The notes beneath the pieces were generated by a model. That model worked only from the letters and a program-made list of their open reading frames with translations, was not told the origin of the DNA and did no database searches. From Alphaproteobacteria bacterium (GTDB lineage: Bacteria; Pseudomonadota; Alphaproteobacteria; ATCC43930; CGMCC-115725): a stretch of 8,681 nt of DNA. The DNA lies in NCBI GenBank assembly GCA_017353855.1, contig JAFMSA010000139.1, positions 1-8,681 of the forward strand, read 5' to 3'. Position numbers and translations under genes: made by a program. Within the stretch, counting starts at the first letter, position 1. Each line of letters opens with the position of its first letter. Positions 1 to 6,387 of the stretch are shown here, in pieces.

Positions 1-368
1 GCACAGATGCCCCGTTCTTCGCCGGCACCGGCTATCAGCCGGGCGATGTCGCTGCCGAGGTTGTCGGCTACGAATGGGACAACCGCGATCCGGCCGGCGA
101 CGGCCACCGCCTTTGGGATGTAGAGAGATCGCGTTTGCCCCCATTGCCGGCGGAGGCCGTCAAGGTCCTGCTGCACGGTGCGCCGGTGGATGTGAATGGC
201 AATCCCCGGCGAGCCGAGGCGGTTTACTTCGAGTCTCCGGCTGGCGCCAAGGTATTCAGCGCCGGAGCGACCCGCTGGGCCTGGGGTCTCGGCAAACCCG
301 GATTCGAGCGCGGACCATTCAAGCGCTTCAATGAAAACCTGCTGGGAGCGTTCCTCGACTTGGGGTGA
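1..368 (+). CDS. N,N-dimethylformamidase large (beta) subunit-like protein, C-terminal end (partial)
   Basis: The gene enters from the left edge; the open frame is read from the codon at base 3 and gives 121 residues before TGA at 366-368. The translation has the motifs I associate with the C-terminal domain of the N,N-dimethylformamidase beta-subunit family: VGYEWDNRDP near the visible start, a middle segment EAVYFESPAGAKVFSAGA, and RWAWGLG near the end. In the characterised enzyme the large subunit hydrolyses the amide bond of dimethylformamide to formate and dimethylamine together with a small subunit. Many homologues are annotated by this domain without a known substrate, so the amide cleaved here is not established. 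The catalytic, iron-binding part of the protein and any small-subunit gene would lie outside the window. The gene is convergent with the outer-membrane gene that ends 20 bases further on, and no clear terminator separates them. Confidence 0.72.
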   Translation, partial: TDAPFFAGTGYQPGDVAAEVVGYEWDNRDPAGDGHRLWDVERSRLPPLPAEAVKVLLHGAPVDVNGNPRRAEAVYFESPAGAKVFSAGATRWAWGLGKPGFERGPFKRFNENLLGAFLDLG

Positions 369-388
369 GGCAGGCGCACCGGATCGGT

Positions 389-1213
389 TCAGAACGTTAC
401 GGCCAGTGCGACGTACAGGCTCCCCTCATTGGTGCGGCTCGGACGCTCGACGCTTCGCGACAGGGCGAAATAGACATGGTAGGTCGCGCTCAAATTATAG
501 GAGCCGCCGAGACTGAGGTTAGTGCCGCTTGGTGTCCCGACGATCCGCGCTTCCTTGTAGAACACCTCGCCGCCGAAGGCGAGCTTGTCGTCGATCCGGC
601 GCAACGCGGCAATGCCCGCGAACCACGAATTCCGGGTTTTTAGACCATATTCGAAGGAGTAGCCGCCACCGCCGTACACCGTCCAAGGTCCGAAGTCCTT
701 CTGCAGCCACAGCGGCAGTGAATAAGTGGCGTGTCCCTGGCCAAGGCCGCGCTCCTGGTCTCCCGTCGGAACGAGAAGGAGCGGGAAGACGCTGACCTGC
801 GGCCACCAGGCGCCGGCGCCATCTTCGATGAAACGATATTTGACGCCGAGCTGAACATCGCCGAGCCCGTAATGGCTCGGCCGCCCGGCACTGGAGTCGA
901 ACGCGAAAGGCAGCACCGCCCGGACCTCCACGTTCGGCAGCACGCCGTAATCGGCCTGGATGGCCGGCAGGCTCGCAGAGGTGTCGCCCTGTATGTGGGT
1001 CGTCTGGGCGTAGACGTCGACTTCCCCATTCCCGTAGCCGATCGGCGCTGCGAATTCCGTATTGAACGGCGGACCGGCATCGGCCGGGACCGCCCATCCG
1101 ATCACCGGCAGCAGCAGGGCAATCTCTGCGCCGCGCCATCGCCCGCGGCCCGACCGGGCGCGAATAGTGCGGGCATGCACGCCCCATCCGAGGTCGATGC
1201 GGAGACGGCTCAT
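389..1213 (-). CDS. Outer-membrane beta-barrel protein, phenol MetA-degradation (SphA-like) family
   Basis: A 274-residue protein with the pattern of the Phenol_MetA_deg family of outer-membrane proteins, often encoded beside aromatic-degradation genes and presumed to help hydrophobic substrates cross the outer membrane. Visible marks are a hydrophobic signal core at residues 31-42 with a likely signal-peptidase site after A44-D45-A46, the turn-strand motif GLGDVQLGVKYRF at 116-128, VFPLLLVPTGD at 142-152, amphipathic strands with a glycine run at 181-184 (GGGGY), and a C-terminal phenylalanine as expected for barrel insertion. The ATG at 1211-1213 is preceded by GAGG five bases away, which supports this start. 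The N-region before the signal core is long and arginine-rich, so a GTG at residue 12 (1178-1180) is an alternative. The stop of an upstream reading frame overlaps the start codon as ATGA. The length is normal for the family. The substrate is unknown. Confidence 0.75.
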   Translation of the reverse strand: MSRLRIDLGWGVHARTIRARSGRGRWRGAEIALLLPVIGWAVPADAGPPFNTEFAAPIGYGNGEVDVYAQTTHIQGDTSASLPAIQADYGVLPNVEVRAVLPFAFDSSAGRPSHYGLGDVQLGVKYRFIEDGAGAWWPQVSVFPLLLVPTGDQERGLGQGHATYSLPLWLQKDFGPWTVYGGGGYSFEYGLKTRNSWFAGIAALRRIDDKLAFGGEVFYKEARIVGTPSGTNLSLGGSYNLSATYHVYFALSRSVERPSRTNEGSLYVALAVTF

Positions 1214-1654
1214 GGTTTCCTCAGCGCACGGTCAATCAGCGGCGAGGGCGCGGCGGCGGTCGGGAGGCTGTGCGCAGTCATTGCATCGGCCGCAGCGGCG
1301 CAGGCTGGGGCCTCGACGGCGGCGAATCGTGCCTCATTGTCGGGCCATTCGGACGCGGTGAGCAAGATATCGCCGGCGGCGGCGTGCTCATTCCTTTCGG
1401 TGCGAGCGCGGCTTTGCCCTCGCGCGTTGGCTCGGCGACGCCGGAGCCGGTGCCGAGCGGCCCTCCAATCATTGAGGCTGCCGGGGATCGTCGAGGCCGG
1501 CTGCCGCAGATCGGCGAGCGCACCCGCTCGCGCGATGGTCGGCCTGGATCAGACGAGCCTTGCGCTCGTCGTCATTGCGCCTGGCTTCCTGCCCGGCAAG
1601 CCGGACCTTCTGATGCTCGTGGGCGCGCTGGCGCTCAGCAAGAGAACGGACCAT
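1210..1654 (-). pseudogene. TraD-like conjugal transfer protein, frameshifted
   Basis: From ATG at 1652-1654, with a strong ribosome site (AAGGGGAG six bases upstream), the frame reads MVRSLAERQRAHEHQKVRLA followed by charged helical residues ending ERKARLIQA. This resembles the N-terminus of small alphaproteobacterial TraD proteins, accessory factors of conjugal DNA transfer. The family normally continues with a segment like 'LIEAGxIVEKAGLxDL'. Here that segment, TIARAGALADL, appears in another frame at about 1510-1545, so a frameshift near base 1545 is likely. The first frame stops at 1469 after 61 residues. The second frame runs open to TGA at 1210-1212, overlapping the ATG of the outer-membrane gene, but its later part (arginine-rich) no longer resembles TraD. 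No relaxase or other tra gene is visible. I read this as a decaying mobilisation gene; a genuine short protein of 61 residues (1469-1654) is the alternative. The family assignment comes from memory of the motif. Confidence 0.45.
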
Positions 1655-2889
1655 TGAGATCTCCCCTTCTGTTCGGACTAAGCAACCCCAGGTGTCGATC
1701 GGGGAGGAGGCTAGCCGCATCGCCGGCGCGGTTGCCAAGGGGCAAAAAGGCGGCAGCGATTCGGACTGAGGCCCACCGAGCGCATCCCCCGCAAAGCGGG
1801 TTCTGAACCGGCGAGCCAGGGGCGAGGAATTGCGTTCAGACACGCGTTCGTGTTGGAGCCTCGGTCGGCCCGGAGAATGCGCTACCAGAATGGTCCAGCC
1901 ATTCGATTGTTCTTGGTGGCTTGAAGAGGATCAATGCGGCAGGCTTGCCGAGTTGACCGCTCACATGGCTTCCTCGACCTCCCCGGACCGACAAAGGCTA
2001 CGAGATGGTTCGCCGATCGGGCGCGAAAGCTGGGTCTGCGATCCTTGGAGCCGCTTGATCAGCGATAACCCAAGATATCCGGGATTTCTCGACATCCGCG
2101 GCGGGTCACGATCGGTGATGTGCCGCTGCTCGCCGATTGCTAATCGTTTTTCCATCGGGAAGCCAATCCGCGAGATTCATTCCCAACCCGCGAAGATCTC
2201 CAACGGTCCGCGGCTGAGTCGTCCAAGGCTTTTGACGACGAATGAAGTCCAAGCAGGCGTATGCCGGTCCCGAACCGGTTCCTGGCCTCGTCAGCTACGG
2301 CTATCTGTAGGCGGATGGGAGCATCGCAGCAGCAGCACGCGGGCACCGGCCCTGCGCGGCCGGGCTTTATTTTGACCATGCACGAAGATGGCGAGCAGCT
2401 GGTCTCGGTTCTTCCGACGGGCACCCCGCCGTCGGATCCCGCCATTTGCAGACGAGATTCGCCCCCAACCAAGCGCCGTCCTGGGCCTCATCGACCAGGT
2501 TCGCCCCACACCGGACGCGGCTGAAACGCCCACGTGAAGAACGCCGTCCCGCAGCTGCAGGCTCGCTCCCGTGTGGGGGCACACAATCACACCCACTCGC
2601 TGCGCTACGCCTCGCCCGCCCCCGCCGCGCGAGCCATGCGACGAATTTGAGCCGTACCAAAACGCATCGGGCGGCTGGTCTGTAAGCTGCCGTCACGCTG
2701 TCCCCGGGCACGGCTGGCCGCAAGTCGGACTCCGACCAGTGCTCAGCACGACCCAGGAGCCCGCGTCATAACCTCGGCCAGCACCATGCGCGGCGCGTTT
2801 TAATCCGGCACCGCTGTCGCGTTGTGTGCGCCCGGTAAGAACGCCGCGTCCACGGTATAACGCCAGGCCGAGCCGAGCGGGTCGCCGCC
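1655..2889. other. Long stretch without a supportable gene
   Basis: About 1.2 kb in which the open frames on both strands have low-complexity, arginine/serine/proline-rich translations typical of shadow frames in GC-rich DNA. None shows a recognisable domain, and none has both a good ribosome site and protein-like composition. The first 150 bases probably carry the leader of the TraD-like gene; its ribosome site is at about 1661-1668. The remainder looks like decayed sequence. I could not assign any piece of it to a family. Confidence 0.4.
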
Positions 2890-3000
2890 GTGCACGGCGC
2901 GATTGGTCCGAAAATGACCCCCGGCGCGCGCATGCCAATCAGCGAGAGACCGAGCGTCCGCCCGTTGATCTCGGCTCGTGGTGAGAAGCTCGGCTTCCCG

Positions 3001-3180
3001 ATTGCTTCGCTTCACCATGCTGCCGGCGCGACCGCGATCTTCAACGAAAGTCCCTTCGAAAGCCGTTTCCGTGATATGTACACGGCGTATCAGCAATCGC
3101 GAGGCCGCCCCGTCCATCTCCAACCGGTCGGGCAGATCCTGTTCGGGCTGGAGCTGCAGACGGCCCTCTTCATCTTCTGA
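3001..3180 (+). pseudogene. Acyl-CoA dehydrogenase / flavin monooxygenase-like C-terminal remnant
   Basis: The last 59 codons before TGA at 3178-3180 read LHHAAGATAIFNESPFESRF, then a segment with RDMYTAYQQSRGRPVHLQPV, then GQILFGLELQT. This is the pattern of the C-terminal helical domain of type-2 acyl-CoA dehydrogenase-like flavoproteins, which include reduced-flavin-dependent monooxygenases: 'AAGxxAIF..SPFERRFRDIH..TQ......H....GxxLLGL'. The open frame extends upstream to 2890, but that part is not convincing in the same frame. Fragments such as RLVVRSSA occur in a neighbouring frame at about 2970, which suggests frameshifts. The rest of a gene of about 1.1-1.2 kb was not recognised upstream, so this is a 5'-truncated remnant. 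The stop lies 29 bases before the ATG of the following gene, in the same orientation, so the two may once have formed an operon. Confidence 0.6.
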
Positions 3181-3201
3181 AATCCTTGCCCCCCAAATCG
3201 T

Positions 3202-3206
3202 AGGAG
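3202..3206 (+). promoter_or_regulatory. Ribosome binding site AGGAG that bears on the start choice
   Basis: AGGAG lies only three bases before the ATG at 3210 but nine bases before the in-frame ATG at 3216 (the protein begins M-E-M-M). The usual spacing therefore favours initiation at 3216, or at 3219, over 3210. The difference is two or three residues. Confidence 0.55.
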
Positions 3207-3209
3207 CAC

Positions 3210-4148
3210 ATGGAAATGATGCAGGCGTCACAAGGGACTTTCACAGCCGGGCCGCTCACCATCGTCGTTCGGCATGAGCTGTGGGACGGCAACATCCAGG
3301 ATCACGCTGACCAGGGCGTCGCCATCTCCGTCAAGGCACAGGTCGTCGGCAAGGACACGACGCTGCTGCGGTTCAACTGCTTCGACACCGAGAAGAGCTA
3401 CATCTATGGCCCCGAGAACAAGGATCTTGTCGTCGCCGGCCCCGAGATGCTGGGCGGGGCATCGTTGACCAATCTCTACCGGATGGACCCGATCGCTTGC
3501 GGCAATCCGATCGGCTGGACCATCAAGACCCTGGGGACCAAGCTTCCGAAGATGCTCGAGCGCGCCGGCTATCCGACGATTGCCAAGGCAGTCGATATGG
3601 ATGAAATCAGGAGCGTTCTGCCGGGGGTGGAAGCTTGTGCCCGCGAACTCTACGCGACCAAGCGTAACACCGTGAAGCACAACCGCGGCACGCATATCTT
3701 CGAAGCCGGGAACATCCGCTTCGGCCTCGAGATGCGGCGGCTGCCGGTGGGCGATGGCGGCCTTGCCATTCACGTGCTTGCCGATATTGGTGGTACGCCG
3801 GGCAAGGCCTACACTGAGGAGACCGAGCTGCTCGCATTCGACCATTTCTGGAACGGCGCGCACTACCATTACGGCCCACGCAATAAGAATCACCGCATCT
3901 ACTGGGACCGCACGGTGGTCGAGAATCCGCTCGAGTGGACCCTCGAGCAGTTCGAGAGCGGCAAGCTGAGAGCGATGATCGAGCGCGCCGGCTATCCGGG
4001 CATCGCCGCCGACCTAGACGAGGGGAAGATCAGGGAGATTTTGCCGGCGTTGAGAAAACAAGCCCAGGCGATGTCGGAAGAAGGCGAGCGCCTGACCGGT
4101 CACCCCGGCCTGCCGCTTGAGCAGACGCCGAATCTCGCTGCCGAATAG
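3210..4148 (+). CDS. Uncharacterised protein with a tandemly duplicated domain
   Basis: A soluble 312-residue protein without signal peptide or membrane segment. I do not recognise a characterised function. It consists of two related units, residues about 15-148 and 167-287. Matching blocks are GVAISVKAQVVGK (36-48) with GLAIHVLADIGGT (184-196), LLRFNCFDTEKSYIYGPENK (52-71) with LLAFDHFWNGAHYHYGPRNK (207-226), NPIGWTIKTL (99-108) with NPLEWTLEQF (239-248), ERAGYPTIA (117-125) with ERAGYPGIA (258-266), and IRSVLP (133-138) with IREILP (274-279). The second unit is richer in histidine around H218-H220, so it could be the metal- or ligand-binding copy; that is inference. The family may correspond to a Pfam domain of unknown function. 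The start may be at 3216 rather than 3210 because of ribosome-site spacing. It follows the acyl-CoA dehydrogenase-like remnant on the same strand and is followed by a hairpin. Codon use is regular and the gene appears intact. Confidence 0.85.
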   Translation: MEMMQASQGTFTAGPLTIVVRHELWDGNIQDHADQGVAISVKAQVVGKDTTLLRFNCFDTEKSYIYGPENKDLVVAGPEMLGGASLTNLYRMDPIACGNPIGWTIKTLGTKLPKMLERAGYPTIAKAVDMDEIRSVLPGVEACARELYATKRNTVKHNRGTHIFEAGNIRFGLEMRRLPVGDGGLAIHVLADIGGTPGKAYTEETELLAFDHFWNGAHYHYGPRNKNHRIYWDRTVVENPLEWTLEQFESGKLRAMIERAGYPGIAADLDEGKIREILPALRKQAQAMSEEGERLTGHPGLPLEQTPNLAAE

Positions 4149-4163
4149 AGCATTCCGATAATG

Positions 4164-4188
4164 CGGCCTCTCGCCTCAAGGGAGGCCG
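4164..4188 (+). terminator. Possible transcription terminator hairpin
   Basis: CGGCCTC (4164-4170) pairs with GAGGCCG (4182-4188), 15 bases after the stop codon of the two-domain gene. Two further inner pairs (T-G and C-G) leave a seven-base loop. No T-run follows, so if it acts as an intrinsic terminator it is a weak one; it could also only protect the mRNA end. Confidence 0.4.
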
Positions 4189-4227
4189 TATCGTGCAGAC
4201 GTCCCACCTGCGCAGACAACCGCTCTC

Positions 4228-4302
4228 GTTAAGGGTTTTCGGACGCCTGCTTCCGGATATGCCGCTACGCCTGTGATTGGCACGCGTCCGAAAACCCTTA
4301 AC
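4228..4302. repeat. 75-bp element with perfect 19-bp inverted repeats
   Basis: GTTAAGGGTTTTCGGACGC at 4228-4246 is exactly complementary to GCGTCCGAAAACCCTTAAC at 4284-4302, with a 37-base spacer. Pairing stops exactly at both arm ends on both sides. No target-site duplication is visible outside the arms and no gene lies inside. A perfect 19-bp match with a spacer this long is not expected by chance and is longer than a usual terminator stem. Candidates are a recombinase or resolvase binding site, a miniature inverted-repeat element, or paired transposon ends. The sequence alone does not decide among them. Confidence 0.8.
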
Positions 4303-5075
4303 AATGCCTCGACACTTCCCAGAACGCGGAAGACCGATCTAAAGCTGCCGTTCCGCTCCAAACCCGCCCACTGCGCTGGTCCGACTGCGGGTCTGGACCT
4401 GTCATTCGGCGCAGAAGGTTTAACAGAGGAGTGTCGAAGGTAATCTCGGTGCTCACTTCGGCGCACTGCTTTTACTTCCCGTTCGCTTGCTGGATGCGAG
4501 ACGGCGGGCGCGCTGTCCCACGGGGAATGTCCCCGGGTCGGCGATCGTTCGGGAGTTGCAGTATCCGTCGTGGCGATGCTACCAGGCCGGAGGGTAGAAG
4601 GGCTCCAAGAGTCCATCAAAAGGTCGGCGGCTCGCATGAGCAGTACCCCGTGCCGTCGTAGGTTTCTGCAACTCGAGAGACCCACCACCATTGAGCCGTG
4701 TCCGGCGGGCATCCCCTTTTTTCCCTTTTGTTGAACTCTTCAAAGACCGGTGTGGCAGCTGCTGCCAGCCGGATCAACATCGCCCAACACAAGGTGGGAA
4801 TGTCTTTGGGACCACTGTTCGGTTAGATGTCTTCGAGAAAGAGCGAATCCACCGCTTCAGAGCATATGGAGTTGATTCGTGCGGGACACCAATACGCGTT
4901 GGCTGTACCCGTGGAAGTGTCATCCCATGGGTATGGGCGCAAGGTCGCAGCGGTCTCTTTCTCCATCTGGCCGCTCACCCTCGGCATCAGGCTATAGGAG
5001 CAGTTCTTGAGCCAGGGCTGGGCAATGGTCCACGCACTCGCCGTCTTAGATTTCTGTCGCACCACCCGCAACATT
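4303..5075. other. Intergenic stretch, no supportable gene
   Basis: About 770 bases without a recognisable gene. It contains a short hairpin, CGGGGA (4521-4526) with TCCCCG (4530-4535) around ATG, and a T-rich patch near 4718-4731. A 57-codon open frame on the plus strand (ATG at 4827, stop at about 5000, beginning MSSRKSESTASEHM) has a somewhat protein-like composition but no clear ribosome site or family. I saw no tRNA or rRNA. The right end should hold the promoter of the ureohydrolase-like gene, but I found no convincing -35/-10 pair. Confidence 0.4.
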
Positions 5076-5088
5076 AGGAATACCGCCG

Positions 5089-6021
5089 ATGGCCGAATTC
5101 AGCGACGCCGAACTGCACACTGGTCCCGTTACCTTCATGGGCGCACCCTATACGCTCGACCTGACGGGGGCCGAGGCGGCCGTCCTTGGCGTGCCATTCG
5201 ATTGCGGCACCCACCCGTTCCGCATCGGCTCGCGCCAGGGACCGAATGCGATCCGGGAGCAGTCGACGCTGGTGCGCCCCTACGACCCGGAATTCGCCGA
5301 TTTCAGCCCGGTCGAGCGGCTCGGCTTAGTCGATCGCGGTAATGTGCGGCTGACCCCGGGGCATATCGTCGATGCGTTCGAGCGCATCGAGGCGGCGGCG
5401 CGGCGCATCCACGATGCCGGCGTGATCCCGGTGGCGATGGGTGGCGATGGCAGCATATCGCTGCCGTTGATGCGGGCTGCGGCAAGCCGCTATCCGGGAG
5501 TGGCCGCGCTGCATTTCGACTCGCACACCGACGCCTATGGCTACACTGAGGACGACAAGTGGAACTCGGCGACACAATTTACCCACGCCGCCGAGGAGCA
5601 ATGCATAATCCCGTCGCTCTCGTATCACGTCGGGATACGCGGTTCGACCTACCGCCAAAACGCGCTCGGGCAGTCACGCATGATGGGCTACAACATCATC
5701 AGCTTCGTCGAGTTGTCTCGGCGGGGTTTCGCGGACGTGCTCGCCGAACTACGCGACAAGCTGAACGGGCGGCCGGTATATCTGTGCTTCGACATGGATG
5801 TGCTCGACCCGTCCTGCGCGCCGGGCGTCTGCACACCGATCTGGGGTGGCCTCCTCGCGCGTGAGGCGATCGAGCTAATGCGCGGCCTCGGGGGGCTTGA
5901 TATCGTCGGCATTGACGTCAATACCGTCAGCCCGCCACACGATGTCAACGGCATGACGGCTTTCCTTGCCGCACAGATCATTTACGAAGGGCTGCTGTTG
6001 CTGTGCCGTCGTAGGGGATAG
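5089..6021 (+). CDS. Ureohydrolase (arginase/agmatinase) superfamily protein with altered active site
   Basis: A 310-residue protein of normal length for the agmatinase branch, cytoplasmic by appearance. Superfamily members use two Mn ions (Ni in some) to hydrolyse the C-N bond of guanidino or related substrates. Family landmarks seen are LGVPFDCG (33-40), GSRQGPNAIR (47-56), GGDG (118-121), FDSHTD (143-148), FDMDVLDPSCAPG (234-246) and the C-terminal VSPPHDVNGMTAFLAAQ (280-296). Metal ligands D144, H146, D148, D235 and D237 are present, but the first ligand, the histidine of the usual GGDHS, is G121. The glutamate that binds guanidinium in arginase (as in 'DxxEVxP') corresponds to T279. Both changes lie in well-conserved sequence, so the gene looks intact and divergent. 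The name agmatinase should not be transferred; the substrate is unknown. The ATG at 5089 has TAGGA about nine bases upstream. The gene is convergent with the Rieske gene. Confidence 0.85.
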   Translation: MAEFSDAELHTGPVTFMGAPYTLDLTGAEAAVLGVPFDCGTHPFRIGSRQGPNAIREQSTLVRPYDPEFADFSPVERLGLVDRGNVRLTPGHIVDAFERIEAAARRIHDAGVIPVAMGGDGSISLPLMRAAASRYPGVAALHFDSHTDAYGYTEDDKWNSATQFTHAAEEQCIIPSLSYHVGIRGSTYRQNALGQSRMMGYNIISFVELSRRGFADVLAELRDKLNGRPVYLCFDMDVLDPSCAPGVCTPIWGGLLAREAIELMRGLGGLDIVGIDVNTVSPPHDVNGMTAFLAAQIIYEGLLLLCRRRG

Positions 6022-6387
6022 CAATCCTTCGGAGGCGGTCTAGCGACGGCCGAGAGGCGAAAAACGAGGACCGGCAGCGGCGGCGGCTGATGGCGGTCAG
6101 CGGGTACGTTGCCTCGTCGATGACCCGAATTTCGGCTACCAGAGCCCCAACTGCGACACCGCTGAGATGGGCCGGCCCAAACCCGACGCCGGCTTCCTCG
6201 GCCGTGATCACGCCGTGCGGGAGGTGGTCCCCGATTTCGACCCGATCCATATGAGCGCAGGACCGCCTTCAGTGCGGGGACAATCGGGCACCGCCAAGAT
6301 CCGAACCAGTCCATCGCACGCACGCAGGAAGCCGAGAACACCGAGCGGAGGCAATAGCGCTTTGTACGCCACCACGCTAAGCCCGAT
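6022..6387. other. Convergent spacer with possible decayed coding sequence
   Basis: A 366-base gap between two convergent genes with no strong terminator hairpin. On the minus strand, protein-like stretches appear in two frames: LVRILAVPDCPRTEGGPA around 6260-6330, then MDRVEIGDHLPHGVITAEEA starting at 6250 and running open to 5978, over the end of the ureohydrolase gene. The start at 6250 has no clear ribosome site. This could be a frameshifted remnant downstream of the Rieske gene, but I cannot name a family. Confidence 0.3.

Noticed and set aside
731..1657. Long open frame on the plus strand (308 codons)
   Set aside because: It runs opposite to the outer-membrane gene and the TraD-like gene, which have domain motifs, ribosome sites and normal composition; the plus-strand translation is an alanine/arginine-rich shadow.
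1788..1816. Short hairpin CCCGC-AAA-GCGGG upstream of the TraD-like gene, considered as an oriT or terminator
   Set aside because: A five-base stem in GC-rich DNA is common, and no nic-site motif or accompanying relaxase gene was seen.
1975..2060. Fragments resembling an IS5-type transposase (TDKGY, then WFADRARKLGL in another frame)
   Set aside because: The match is short, needs a frameshift, and lacks neighbouring catalytic motifs or terminal repeats, so chance is as likely.
1830..2375. 181-codon open frame on the plus strand
   Set aside because: Its composition (many Arg, Ser, Cys and Trp) is not that of a real alphaproteobacterial protein, there is no recognisable domain and no convincing ribosome site.
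2470..2596. Minus-strand VCPHTGASLQLRDG resembling half of a Rieske ferredoxin
   Set aside because: The histidine spacing is wrong for the cluster and the first CxH pair is absent upstream in any frame.
3228..3893. 221-codon open frame on the minus strand
   Set aside because: It lies entirely within the two-domain gene, whose internal repeat blocks prove the plus-strand reading.
4176..4712. 178-codon open frame on the minus strand
   Set aside because: It spans the 75-bp inverted-repeat element and has no domain, no ribosome site and an unnatural composition.
4823..5074. 83-codon minus-strand frame and an overlapping 57-codon plus-strand frame
   Set aside because: The two overlap on opposite strands, neither has a ribosome site or a family match, and they lie where the promoter of the ureohydrolase-like gene is expected.
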